From positions 1-52,278 of the forward strand of contig CANEAY010000014.1 in NCBI GenBank assembly GCA_947425785.1: 52,278 nt of DNA. The letters run 5' to 3'. Under the pieces are notes generated by a model, which was not told where the DNA came from, made no database searches, and worked only from the letters and a program-made list of their open reading frames with translations. This DNA comes from an uncultured Pseudoflavonifractor sp. (GTDB taxonomy: Bacteria > Bacillota > Clostridia > Oscillospirales > Oscillospiraceae). This document shows, one piece after another, positions 8,107 through 15,025 of the stretch (the first letter of the stretch is position 1; each line of letters opens with the position of its first letter). The position numbers and the translations under genes are program-made.

Positions 8107-9255
8107 ATGACAGAGATCATCTCCGTCCGCTTTAAGTCCGGCGGAAAAGAATACTATTTTGACCCCAAGGGCATACAAGTCCACGTGGGGGACGCGGTCA
8201 TCATCGAGACCGCCAAGGGGCTGGAATTTGGAGTCTGCTCCAAGGCCAACACCCAGGTGGAGGACGACCAGGTGGTACAGCCCCTGCGGCCCCTTGTCCG
8301 CCTGGCCAACGAGCGGGATCTGGCGGCCATCGAGCACAACCGGGAGCGGGAGAAGACCGCCCTCCAGGTCTGCCAGGAAAAGATCGCCGAGCACGGCCTG
8401 GACATGAAGCTCACCCGGTGCGAATGCTCCTTTGACGGCAACAAGCTCCTCTTTTTCTTCACCAGCGAGGGCCGGGTGGACTTCCGGGCCCTGGTGAAGG
8501 ACTTGGCCGCCACCTTCCACTCCCGCATCGAGCTGCGGCAGATCGGCGTACGGGACGAGTCCAAGCTGCTGGGCGGCCTGGGCATTTGCGGACGGCCCTT
8601 CTGTTGCAACGCCTTTCTGGAGCAGTTCCAGCCCGTCAGCATCAAGATGGCCAAGACCCAGGGCCTCTCCCTGAACCCGGCCAAGATCTCCGGGGCCTGC
8701 GGGCGGCTCATGTGCTGTCTCAAATATGAGCAGGACGCTTACGAGGACGCGGTGAAGCGCCTGCCCAAAAACGACTCCTTTGTGGAGACCCCCGACGGGG
8801 TGGGCACGGTGAGCGGGGTGAACTTCCTGCGGGAGACGGTGAAGGTGCGCCTGGAGGAGGCCCCCGAGACCCCCCAGACCTATATCGGCGAGGAGATCAA
8901 GGTCGTCCGCAGCGGCAAGGGCCGCCGCCCGGAGGGCTATGTGGCGCCCCCCAGGGAGGAGCTGGAGAAGTTGCGTAAGGTGACCCCCCGGCTGGAGGCC
9001 AAACAGGAGCGGGATCTGACGGGCAGTATCAACGACGCCCTGTCCTCCATGGAGGGAGAGCGCCGGGAGCGCCGCCCCCGGCAGAGCCCCCGGCCCAGGC
9101 AGGAGCCCAAGCCCCGGCAGGAGGCCCCCAAAGAGCCCAAGCAGGAGGGGGCGCCCAAGGAGCAGCAAAAGCCCCAGGGCCAGGGCCGCAGCCGCCGCAG
9201 AAGACGGCGGAGCGGCGGTGGAGCCAAACCCAAGGACGGGGAAAACAAAGGCTGA
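8107..9255 (+). CDS. ricT: RicT/YaaT, PSP1-domain Fe-S subunit of the RNase Y specificity (Ric) complex
   Basis: A 382-residue protein. The PSP1 domain covers about residues 61-146. A cysteine-rich core follows: Cys161, Cys166-167, Cys198, Cys203-204 (GICGRPFCC, ACGRLMCC). In Bacillus, RicT with RicA and RicF forms an Fe-S Y-complex that steers RNase Y and affects sporulation and competence. The last 65 or so residues are an Arg/Pro/Gln-rich low-complexity tail with a block of six Arg, making this much longer than the roughly 275-residue Bacillus protein. ATG at 8107 follows TTTGGAGG. The ricA/ricF partners are not in this window. Confidence 0.93.
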   Translation: MTEIISVRFKSGGKEYYFDPKGIQVHVGDAVIIETAKGLEFGVCSKANTQVEDDQVVQPLRPLVRLANERDLAAIEHNREREKTALQVCQEKIAEHGLDMKLTRCECSFDGNKLLFFFTSEGRVDFRALVKDLAATFHSRIELRQIGVRDESKLLGGLGICGRPFCCNAFLEQFQPVSIKMAKTQGLSLNPAKISGACGRLMCCLKYEQDAYEDAVKRLPKNDSFVETPDGVGTVSGVNFLRETVKVRLEEAPETPQTYIGEEIKVVRSGKGRRPEGYVAPPREELEKLRKVTPRLEAKQERDLTGSINDALSSMEGERRERRPRQSPRPRQEPKPRQEAPKEPKQEGAPKEQQKPQGQGRSRRRRRRSGGGAKPKDGENKG

Positions 9256-9260
9256 AAATA

Positions 9261-9304
9261 AAAACAGAGGGTATTTCTGAAAATCAGAAATACCCTCTGT
9301 TTTT
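9261..9304. terminator. bidirectional terminator between ricT and the transglutaminase gene
   Basis: A 20-base stem (AAAACAGAGGGTATTTCTGA and its complement) with a tiny loop; T-runs on both strands. Serves ricT and the convergent minus-strand operon. Confidence 0.93.
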
Positions 9305-9312
9305 AATATTTG

Positions 9313-10650
9313 TCATTCGAAGTCGAAACTCACGACCTCGATGGTGCGCTCCATGCCGTGGCCGTCCATGCCCTCACCGTCAATGGCCATCTCCCCCAAC
9401 TGGTTGTCGTAGGGGTCGTGGCGCCAGGCCGGGTCGGGAGGGGTGAGGGGGGCCTGGAAGACAGAGTTTGCCACCATGCGGCAGGGATCCAGGTTGCCGA
9501 AGTAGTGTCTTGTCCGCTCCGGCTCCCCGTTACGCCGTCCGCCGGAGCCGAAGGAGGGGTCGGCGTAGAGCCAGCCGTAGGGGGCGGCGTAGAACATGGC
9601 CCAGTCGTGGGCTCCCGCCTTTTCGGGGGTGACGTGAAGGCCGCTCTGCCACCGGGCGGGCACCCCGGCGATGCGGCACAGGGTGATGAAGAGGAGGGCC
9701 ATGACCCCGCAGTCACCCCGCAGCTCCTTGGCGCAGCTGTCGGCGATGTCGTCCAGCTGGATGTAGGCGGGCTGGTAGCGGTAGTCCACGTGGCTGGTGA
9801 TGTAGTCGTAAATGGCCCCCGCCTTCTGGATGGGGCCCTCCTTCCCTTCCGTCAGCCGGGCCGCCAGGGCCTTCAGGTAGGGGGTGAAGGCGATGTGGGG
9901 CAGGGCCTCCTCCGTATCGAAGGCGGGCTGGACGCTGTCGCATTGCAGGGTGTAGGGATCCATGCAAGGGGCGGTATGCCGGTAGCGGTAGACTACCTCG
10001 AAGCTGTCCCGCTGGGTGCTCTCCCAGTAGATGGTGCGGGCGGGGGCGTCCGCCGGGGCCAGGAGATAGCCTCCGGTGGCCTCCAGCAGCTCAATATCCC
10101 TCTGCTGGGGGCAGTCTGCCGGGAAGGGCAGCCAGGCCTGTACCTTCTTCCCCGCCGAGGGGGCAGCGGCCCGGATGGTGGCCTTCAGGGTGATAAGGGC
10201 GGAGAGGGAGCCTTTCTCCTTCATCCGCCGGAGCATCTCGTCCCGCTTCTGGTGATCCTCCGCCTCCGGCTTCAGGCCGGGAGCCTCCCCGGGATAGAGG
10301 CGGGTGGAGCTCAGGAAGCCGGAATGGAAGTGCATCTGGCCGTCCACCATGCGCCAGTCCATCCGCTTTCCGTCGATGAGGGCGTCGAACTGGGCGTCGG
10401 TGCAGCCGGGCCACTCCTCACGGATCATGGACAGGGCCTTGGCCCGGTCGTAGGGGTAGCTGTCCTTCAGCCGCCCAAGGCGCATCTTTTCCACCTCCAG
10501 CCGGGGGAATAGCTCCCGCTGGCAGTCCTGGGCCAGATAGCTGTCGATGAGCCGGAGGGCCCCCTGGATATCCCCCATGGCCTTTCGCCGGGCCACATCG
10601 GCGGGCAGGGCGTCCATCAGGTGGAGGAACGCCTCGTTTTTGTTCTGCAT
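9313..10650 (-). CDS. transglutaminase-like (papain-fold) domain protein, cytoplasmic
   Basis: A 445-residue protein starting MQNKNEAFLHLMDALP. The N-terminal half is helical and of unknown family. The C-terminal transglutaminase-like core (about 275-370) has the full triad: Cys314 (RGDCGVMALL), His348 (GAHDWAMFY) and Asp364 (YADPSFG). There is no signal peptide or membrane segment, unlike most bacterial transglutaminase-like proteins. The start overlaps the DUF896 stop (TGATG). It ends the ylmH-DUF896-transglutaminase operon. It could be a protease or a cross-linking/deamidating enzyme; the substrate is unknown. Confidence 0.88.
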   Translation of the reverse strand: MQNKNEAFLHLMDALPADVARRKAMGDIQGALRLIDSYLAQDCQRELFPRLEVEKMRLGRLKDSYPYDRAKALSMIREEWPGCTDAQFDALIDGKRMDWRMVDGQMHFHSGFLSSTRLYPGEAPGLKPEAEDHQKRDEMLRRMKEKGSLSALITLKATIRAAAPSAGKKVQAWLPFPADCPQQRDIELLEATGGYLLAPADAPARTIYWESTQRDSFEVVYRYRHTAPCMDPYTLQCDSVQPAFDTEEALPHIAFTPYLKALAARLTEGKEGPIQKAGAIYDYITSHVDYRYQPAYIQLDDIADSCAKELRGDCGVMALLFITLCRIAGVPARWQSGLHVTPEKAGAHDWAMFYAAPYGWLYADPSFGSGGRRNGEPERTRHYFGNLDPCRMVANSVFQAPLTPPDPAWRHDPYDNQLGEMAIDGEGMDGHGMERTIEVVSFDFE

Positions 10651-10865
10651 CAATCCTCTTCTCCCTTCTTCTCCAACCGGCGGCGCTTGCCGTCGGGGGT
10701 CTGGATGATGGTGTTGTCCAAATTGGCCTGGAGGCTCTGCTTCACCGCGTCCACGTACTCCCGGCGCAGCTCGGCCTGTTCCGCCTTCTCCTCCTCGGTG
10801 AGGCCCTCCGTCCGGGCCTTTCGGGCCAGGGCGTTGATGCGCGCCACCTTCTCGTCTGTGATCAA
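10650..10865 (-). CDS. DUF896 (YnzC-like) small helical protein
   Basis: A 71-residue protein of the YnzC/DUF896 family: an N-terminal helical hairpin (RINALARKARTEGLTEEEKAEQAELRREYV) followed by the family signature around LQANLDNTIIQTPDG. The start is TTG at 10865 with GGAGGG a few bases upstream. Bacillus ynzC sits in the SOS-controlled lexA-sosA-yneB region; here it is instead embedded after ylmH, with no SOS box. Biochemical function is unknown. Confidence 0.92.
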   Translation of the reverse strand: MITDEKVARINALARKARTEGLTEEEKAEQAELRREYVDAVKQSLQANLDNTIIQTPDGKRRRLEKKGEED

Positions 10866-10877
10866 GTCGATCCCTCC

Positions 10878-11663
10878 TCAAATATACCGTTCCAGGGTGA
10901 GGATGACCCGCCCCTTTTTGGACAGGCCCCCCACCTCGGTCACCACGCACTTCCCCAGGCCCCGGCAGGTGATGACATCCCCCTGGGCCACCGGCTTGTC
11001 GGACTTGAGGCAGGGCCGGTGGTTCAGCTCCACCTTCCCGGCGGCGATGAGAGCGGCGGCCTTGCTCCGGCCCAGGGAGAAGCCGGAGGACATTACCGCG
11101 TCCAGCCGGGGGGTGTTCACCGTGTCGTGGATGGTCTTGACCTGGAGGTTGGGGGCCGTCAGATCGGCCAGGGGAATTTCCTCCACCCGGAGCCTGGCCC
11201 GGCCCGCCTCGGTAAAATTCTGCAGCAGATAGGGGCACAGCTCCCGGAACACCAGCAGGTCGCAGGTGCCCTCCCCCACCAGGATGTCCCCCACCTTCTC
11301 CCGGTCGATGCCCTGGCCCAGGATGGCTCCCAGGAAGTCCCGGTGGGTCAGCTTTTCCCCGGACTGCCAGCGGCAGCGCAGGGCGGTGAAGGGAGGCTCC
11401 CAGCCGTCCTCCTCCTGCCAGTCGGGGAGGAAGGCGCAGACCTTCCGCTCCGCGTCCGGCCAGCCGCCGGAAAAGAGGTGGCGGGGGTGGCCCTCGGCGG
11501 CGATGAGCCGCAGGGCGGCGTCCTGCTGGGAGGTGGAGAGAAAAAAGGTACAGGCGGGGCTTCCCCGGCGGGCGGACTCCAGCTTGTCCCCGACGCGCCC
11601 CAGAAGCCGCCGCTCCTCCCCGTCCCGGGCCAGCTTGTCCAGCCGTTCCGACCGCTCTGACAT
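10878..11663 (-). CDS. ylmH: YlmH-type S4-domain RNA-binding protein
   Basis: A 261-residue protein beginning MSERSERLDKLARDGEER. The N-terminal two-thirds is the YlmH-specific region; an S4 RNA-binding domain occupies about residues 180-245 (NTPRLDAVMSSGFSLGRSKAAALIAAGKVELN). YlmH proteins act on stalled ribosomal complexes and are usually next to divIVA/sepF; here the neighbours are DUF896 and a transglutaminase. ATG 11663 was chosen for its GGAGGT at about 7 bases. The gene is first in its operon and has a consensus promoter. Confidence 0.93.
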   Translation of the reverse strand: MSERSERLDKLARDGEERRLLGRVGDKLESARRGSPACTFFLSTSQQDAALRLIAAEGHPRHLFSGGWPDAERKVCAFLPDWQEEDGWEPPFTALRCRWQSGEKLTHRDFLGAILGQGIDREKVGDILVGEGTCDLLVFRELCPYLLQNFTEAGRARLRVEEIPLADLTAPNLQVKTIHDTVNTPRLDAVMSSGFSLGRSKAAALIAAGKVELNHRPCLKSDKPVAQGDVITCRGLGKCVVTEVGGLSKKGRVILTLERYI

Positions 11664-11700
11664 CCCGCCACCTCCGCTGTGATAGAATGGTTGCCTAACG

Positions 11701-11729
11701 ATTATAACACGGCGGGACGGACGGTGCAA
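11701..11729 (-). promoter_or_regulatory. sigma-A promoter of the ylmH operon
   Basis: Minus strand TTGCAC (11724-11729), 17-base spacer, TATAAT (11701-11706); diverges from the SDR promoter 18 bases away. Confidence 0.8.
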
Positions 11730-11746
11730 GAAAACCCTCCTTTCCC

Positions 11747-11775
11747 TTGCCTTTTTCCCCCAGGCGTGTTATTAT
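11747..11775 (+). promoter_or_regulatory. sigma-A promoter of the SDR gene
   Basis: TTGCCT (11747-11752), 17-base spacer, TATTAT (11770-11775). Confidence 0.7.
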
Positions 11776-11829
11776 CTTAACGATTTATGCCGGAAGGCAC
11801 ATCTATTGAAGATCAGGAGGAAATTTTCC

Positions 11830-12636
11830 ATGAATTATGACATGAAGGGTAAGGTCGCCATCATCACCGGCGCCGGCCGGGCCGTCCTCAGCGACGGGAA
11901 GAGCTGCGGCTCCATCGGCTACGGCATCGCCACCGCCTTTGCCAAGGAGGGCGTGAACCTGGTCATCACCGGCCGCAACGTTCAGAAGCTCACTGACGCC
12001 AAGGAGGAGCTGGAGCGGCTCTACGGCATCCAGGTGCTCACCGTCCAGGCCGACGTGGCCGCCGGTTCCGACAACAAGGCGGTGGTGCAGAACGTCATCG
12101 ACCAGACCATGAAGACCTTCGGCCGCATCGACGTGCTCATCAACAACGCCCAGGCATCCGCCTCCGGCGTGACCCTGGCCGACCACACCACCGAGCAGTT
12201 CGACCTGGCCCTCTACTCCGGGCTCTACGCCGCTTTCTACTATATGCAGGCCTGCTATCCCCACCTGAAAGAGAGCCGGGGCACCGTCATCAACTTCGCC
12301 TCCGGCGCCGGGCTTTTCGGCAACTACGGCCAGTGCGCCTACGCCGCCGCCAAGGAGGGCATCCGGGGCCTTTCCCGGGTGGCCGCCACCGAGTGGGGCC
12401 CTGACGGCATCAACGTCAACGTCATCTGCCCCATCGCCTGGACGGCCCAGCTGGAGAACTTCCAGAAGGCCTATCCCGACGCCTTCAAGGCCAATGTGAA
12501 GATGCCTCCCATGGGCCACTACGGCGACCCGGAGACCGAGATCGGCCGGGTGTGCGTGCAGCTTGCCAACCCGGACTTCAAGTACCTCACCGGCGAGACC
12601 CTCACCCTGGAGGGCGGCATGGGCCTGCGGCCCTGA
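11830..12636 (+). CDS. short-chain dehydrogenase/reductase (SDR)
   Basis: A 268-residue classical-type SDR, NAD(P)H-dependent, cytosolic. Motifs: cofactor loop begins ITGAG, the structural motif is NNAQAS, the active-site Ser is in INFASGAG and the YxxxK pair is in YAAAKEG. The glycine-rich loop is unusual: about ten extra residues lie between TGAG and GSIGYGIA, a region recalling the SIxxGIA loop of enoyl-ACP reductases. The start at 11830 has AGGAGG at good distance. Monocistronic, with its own promoter and terminator. Substrate unknown; a 3-oxoacyl, steroid or sugar substrate are all possible. Confidence 0.9.
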   Translation: MNYDMKGKVAIITGAGRAVLSDGKSCGSIGYGIATAFAKEGVNLVITGRNVQKLTDAKEELERLYGIQVLTVQADVAAGSDNKAVVQNVIDQTMKTFGRIDVLINNAQASASGVTLADHTTEQFDLALYSGLYAAFYYMQACYPHLKESRGTVINFASGAGLFGNYGQCAYAAAKEGIRGLSRVAATEWGPDGINVNVICPIAWTAQLENFQKAYPDAFKANVKMPPMGHYGDPETEIGRVCVQLANPDFKYLTGETLTLEGGMGLRP

Positions 12637-12655
12637 GCGGCAAAAGGAAAGAAAG

Positions 12656-12687
12656 AAAAGTCCCGCAGCAGAGCTGCGGGACTTTTT
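12656..12687 (+). terminator. intrinsic terminator after the SDR gene
   Basis: GTCCCGCAGC/GCTGCGGGAC stem with a short loop and T6 tail. Confidence 0.92.
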
Positions 12688-12718
12688 TGCGGAAGAGGAA
12701 GGAAAAATAGGCTCCGGG

Positions 12719-12745
12719 TGAAAAATCCGGGCCCTGTTCATCGTG
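12719..12745 (+). promoter_or_regulatory. possible ECF-type promoter of the sigma/anti-sigma pair
   Basis: TGAAAA (12719-12724), 17 bases, CGTG (12742-12745) resembles ECF promoters (TGAAAC-N16/17-CGTA/C), and no sigma-A promoter is apparent. If real, the sigma factor would drive its own gene and the start would be ATG 12773. Weak match. Confidence 0.3.
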
Positions 12746-12772
12746 TTATGGGTGAAGGGAGATGAGAAAGGG

Positions 12773-13252
12773 ATGGAACAGGAACTGGAGCGAGACCTCC
12801 GCCGCATGGTGGAAACCTACAGCCCAATGCTCCTCCGGGCTGCCCTCACCAGGGTAAAGACCCCCGCCGATGCGGAGGACGCCGTCCAGGACGTGTTCCT
12901 CCGGGTGCTGGCCAAGCGCCCCCGTTTCCGGGACGGGGAGCACGAGAAGGCGTGGCTTTTAAGGGCCACCCTGAACCGGGCCAGCGATATCCGCCGGGGG
13001 CGGCGTGACGACGTCCCCCTGGAAGAGGCGGCCAACGCCGCCGCGGAAGCGCCCGACTACGGCCCCCTCCTTTCCGCTGTGCGCTCTCTGCCCGAGGCGT
13101 ACAGCGCGGTGATACACCTGTATTATTACGAGGGCTATTCCATCAAAGAGATCGCCGGACTGCTGGCGCTGCCCGCCCCCACGGTGGGGACACGGCTCTC
13201 CCGTGGGCGGAAACGCCTGGGGGAGATACTGAAGGAGGAAGAGATGCTATGA
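12773..13252 (+). CDS. ECF-type RNA polymerase sigma factor
   Basis: A 159-residue sigma-70 family factor. Region 2 is visible around DAEDAVQDVFLRVLAKRPRF and HEKAWLLRATLNRASDIRR; region 4 is LPEAYSAVIHLYYYEGYSIKEIAGLLALPAPTVGTRLSRGRKRL. Regions 1 and 3 are lacking, as in ECF factors. In-frame GTG codons at 12743 and 12752 are alternative starts; ATG 12773 gives the usual length. The stop overlaps the next gene's ATG by four bases, the classic sigma/anti-sigma coupling. The signal it answers is unknown. Confidence 0.92.
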   Translation: MEQELERDLRRMVETYSPMLLRAALTRVKTPADAEDAVQDVFLRVLAKRPRFRDGEHEKAWLLRATLNRASDIRRGRRDDVPLEEAANAAAEAPDYGPLLSAVRSLPEAYSAVIHLYYYEGYSIKEIAGLLALPAPTVGTRLSRGRKRLGEILKEEEML

Positions 13253-14127
13253 ACAGGGAAGAATACCGCGCCCAGGTGGACGCCGTCTCCTTTTCCCCTG
13301 ACTTCCAGGAGCGGACTATGGCGCGCCTGATGGCTCCGGCCCGGGAAAAGGAGCAAAAGACGATGAAAAAGTTCAATTTGAAAACAGGGCTCATCGCGGC
13401 CGCTGTGGCCGCCGCCCTCACCGTCACTGCAGGGGCCGCCGTGGTGATGCTGCGGCCCCAGGACGTGGCCCAGATGACGGGTAATCAGGCTTTGGCCGAG
13501 GTTTTTGAGAGCGGGGAGGCCACCATGGTGGACGAGACCAAGACCGTGGGGGACTATCGGGTGACCTTTATGGGCCTGACCAGCGGCGAGGGGCTGAGCC
13601 GGGTGGAGAGCCTCCCGGGCGGGGTGACCCAGGACAAGACTTACGCCGTGCTGGCCTATGCCCGCACTGACGGGACGGCCCTTGCGGACGATGACAATGT
13701 GCCCCAGCTGACCATCAGCCCCCTGGTGGAGGGCTATGCCCCCTGGGAGCTCAACGCCTGGACTTTGGGGGGCGGCACCCACAGCTTTGTTCAGGATGGG
13801 GTGCTCTACTACCTCTTTGAGTGCGACAATGTGGAGCCCTTTGCCGACCACACCGCCTATCTGGCGGTCTATCCCGGCACCCACCTGCCCCCCAGCGGCG
13901 AGCTGTTTGGCTTTGACCAGGAGACGGGAGCCATCACGCCCAAGGGAGAGGCCGCCATGTTCACCCTGCCCCTGGACAAGGCCAAGGCCGACCCCCAGCG
14001 GGCCCAGGCCATCATGGACGGGCTGTTCAAGCCCCAGCCGGTGGAGTCCGCCGCCCCGGCGGAGGATGGGGACGGGCAAAGCTCCGAAGAGCTGGTCAAA
14101 ATATTCCCCGTGTCCGCCGCAAATTGA
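13249..14127 (+). CDS. membrane protein, probable anti-sigma factor of the ECF sigma
   Basis: A 292-residue protein with a short cytoplasmic N-terminus (about 1-45), one membrane helix at about 47-70 (LIAAAVAAALTVTAGAAVVML) and an extracytoplasmic domain of about 220 residues. I do not recognise the outer domain; it is rich in beta-type segments (DYRVTFMGLTSG, TYAVLAYARTDG, HSFVQDGVLYYLFECDN) and resembles DUF4179-like sensor regions only loosely. A classical zinc HxxxCxxC anti-sigma motif is not visible. The ATGA overlap with the sigma gene and the topology support an anti-sigma role; this is inference. Confidence 0.75.
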   Translation: MNREEYRAQVDAVSFSPDFQERTMARLMAPAREKEQKTMKKFNLKTGLIAAAVAAALTVTAGAAVVMLRPQDVAQMTGNQALAEVFESGEATMVDETKTVGDYRVTFMGLTSGEGLSRVESLPGGVTQDKTYAVLAYARTDGTALADDDNVPQLTISPLVEGYAPWELNAWTLGGGTHSFVQDGVLYYLFECDNVEPFADHTAYLAVYPGTHLPPSGELFGFDQETGAITPKGEAAMFTLPLDKAKADPQRAQAIMDGLFKPQPVESAAPAEDGDGQSSEELVKIFPVSAAN

Positions 14128-14131
14128 CCCA

Positions 14132-14160
14132 TTGCCGAAGCGCCGTTTCCGTGCTATACT
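14132..14160 (+). promoter_or_regulatory. sigma-A promoter of the small PH-like membrane protein gene
   Basis: TTGCCG (14132-14137), 17-base spacer, TATACT (14155-14160). Confidence 0.7.
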
Positions 14161-14202
14161 GACGGAAAGATAGCCCGGTTGGGCGCTTTTGGGGGGAAAG
14201 CA

Positions 14203-14568
14203 ATGACTATTCTGCTGTGGTTCGTCTTTCTGTTTGTTATCTACTATTTCTTTATTCATAAGCGGCTGAAGTACAAAAACGGCTCCATCTCCGGGGCGTT
14301 TTTCTTCGAGGATGACTGCCTGGTGCTCAACACCGGCGTGCCCTATCCCATCCCCTACGGCGAGATCGAGCGGGTGGAGCTGCACTACAGCCAGCGGGAG
14401 CTGGACAGCCGGCTGTCCTACAGCCTTTGGGTCTGGGTGGTGCGGAAGAACGGCAAGACCAAAAAGGTCTATTACAAGGGCTACCGCACCGCCAAGCTGG
14501 CGCTGCCCTCCGACATGAAGGCGGCCCTGGAGGAAAAGGGCCTTCCGGTGGTAATGGTGGATAAATAA
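14203..14568 (+). CDS. small single-pass membrane protein, PH-like cytosolic domain
   Basis: A 121-residue protein. One membrane helix is at residues 2-18 (TILLWFVFLFVIYYFFI); the remainder is beta-rich and positively charged (GSISGAFFFEDDCLVLNTGVPYPIPYGEIERVELHYSQ ends the first half), the sort of pattern seen in bacterial PH-like domains. I do not recognise a specific family. ATG 14203 follows GGGGGGAAAG; an in-frame upstream start at 14179 is less well placed. It has its own promoter and terminator. Confidence 0.75.
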   Translation: MTILLWFVFLFVIYYFFIHKRLKYKNGSISGAFFFEDDCLVLNTGVPYPIPYGEIERVELHYSQRELDSRLSYSLWVWVVRKNGKTKKVYYKGYRTAKLALPSDMKAALEEKGLPVVMVDK

Positions 14569-14574
14569 AGACGA

Positions 14575-14602
14575 GGGGGCGGCTCCAGCGGAGCCGCCCC
14601 CT
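14575..14602. terminator. bidirectional terminator
   Basis: GGGGGCGGCTCC/GGAGCCGCCCCC 12-bp stem between two convergent genes; modest T-rich tails on both strands. Confidence 0.8.
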
Positions 14603-14606
14603 TCAT

Positions 14607-14888
14607 TTATAACAGTTCTGTGCCGTATTCCCAGCCGAACCACAGAAGCCCCAGGTGGAGCAGGGCGATGGCGGGCAGGCCCCACTTGAAATACCAGTGC
14701 CGGGTCTTGTGGCGGAAGGCGTACATCCCCAGGATCCCCCCGGCTGCCCCGCCCAGCAGGGCGATGAGGAAGAACCACCGCTCCGGCGTTCTCCGCCCGT
14801 CCCGCCGGGCTTGGTGTTTATCCCAGCCCATGAGGAGGAAGTTCAGGGCGGAGAGGGCGAGGAAGCAATAAAGCGCCGCCTTGTCCAT
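14607..14888 (-). CDS. DUF1294 family small membrane protein
   Basis: A 93-residue integral membrane protein starting MDKAALYCFLALSALNFLLMGWDKHQARRDGRRTPERWFFLIALLGGAAGGILGM. The GWDKxxA, RTPE and GGxxGxxxGM stretches are hallmarks of DUF1294. Two to three membrane helices are visible. ATG 14888 has GGGGG 9 bases upstream. It has its own promoter. Function is unknown in the family. Confidence 0.9.
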   Translation of the reverse strand: MDKAALYCFLALSALNFLLMGWDKHQARRDGRRTPERWFFLIALLGGAAGGILGMYAFRHKTRHWYFKWGLPAIALLHLGLLWFGWEYGTELL

Positions 14889-14915
14889 GATCGTCATCCC
14901 CCTTTCTTTCCCTCT

Positions 14916-14944
14916 TTTATAGCATAAGCGGGAGAAAAGCGCAA
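14916..14944 (-). promoter_or_regulatory. sigma-A promoter of the DUF1294 gene
   Basis: Minus strand TTGCGC (14939-14944), 17-base spacer, TATAAA (14916-14921). Confidence 0.7.
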
Positions 14945-14961
14945 CCATCGCAGTCGGCCCC

Positions 14962-14990
14962 TTGCCTTTTCTCACCGCTTCCGCTATAAT
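14962..14990 (+). promoter_or_regulatory. sigma-A promoter of ychF
   Basis: TTGCCT (14962-14967), 17-base spacer, TATAAT (14985-14990). Confidence 0.8.
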
Positions 14991-15025
14991 ATGGCTTACA
15001 AGTACACCGAAAGAGGGCTATCTAA

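Noticed and set aside
9313-11238. Longer start for the transglutaminase gene through DUF896 and ylmH
   Set aside because: The extension overlaps two good genes in other frames; the start at 10650 is coupled to the DUF896 stop.
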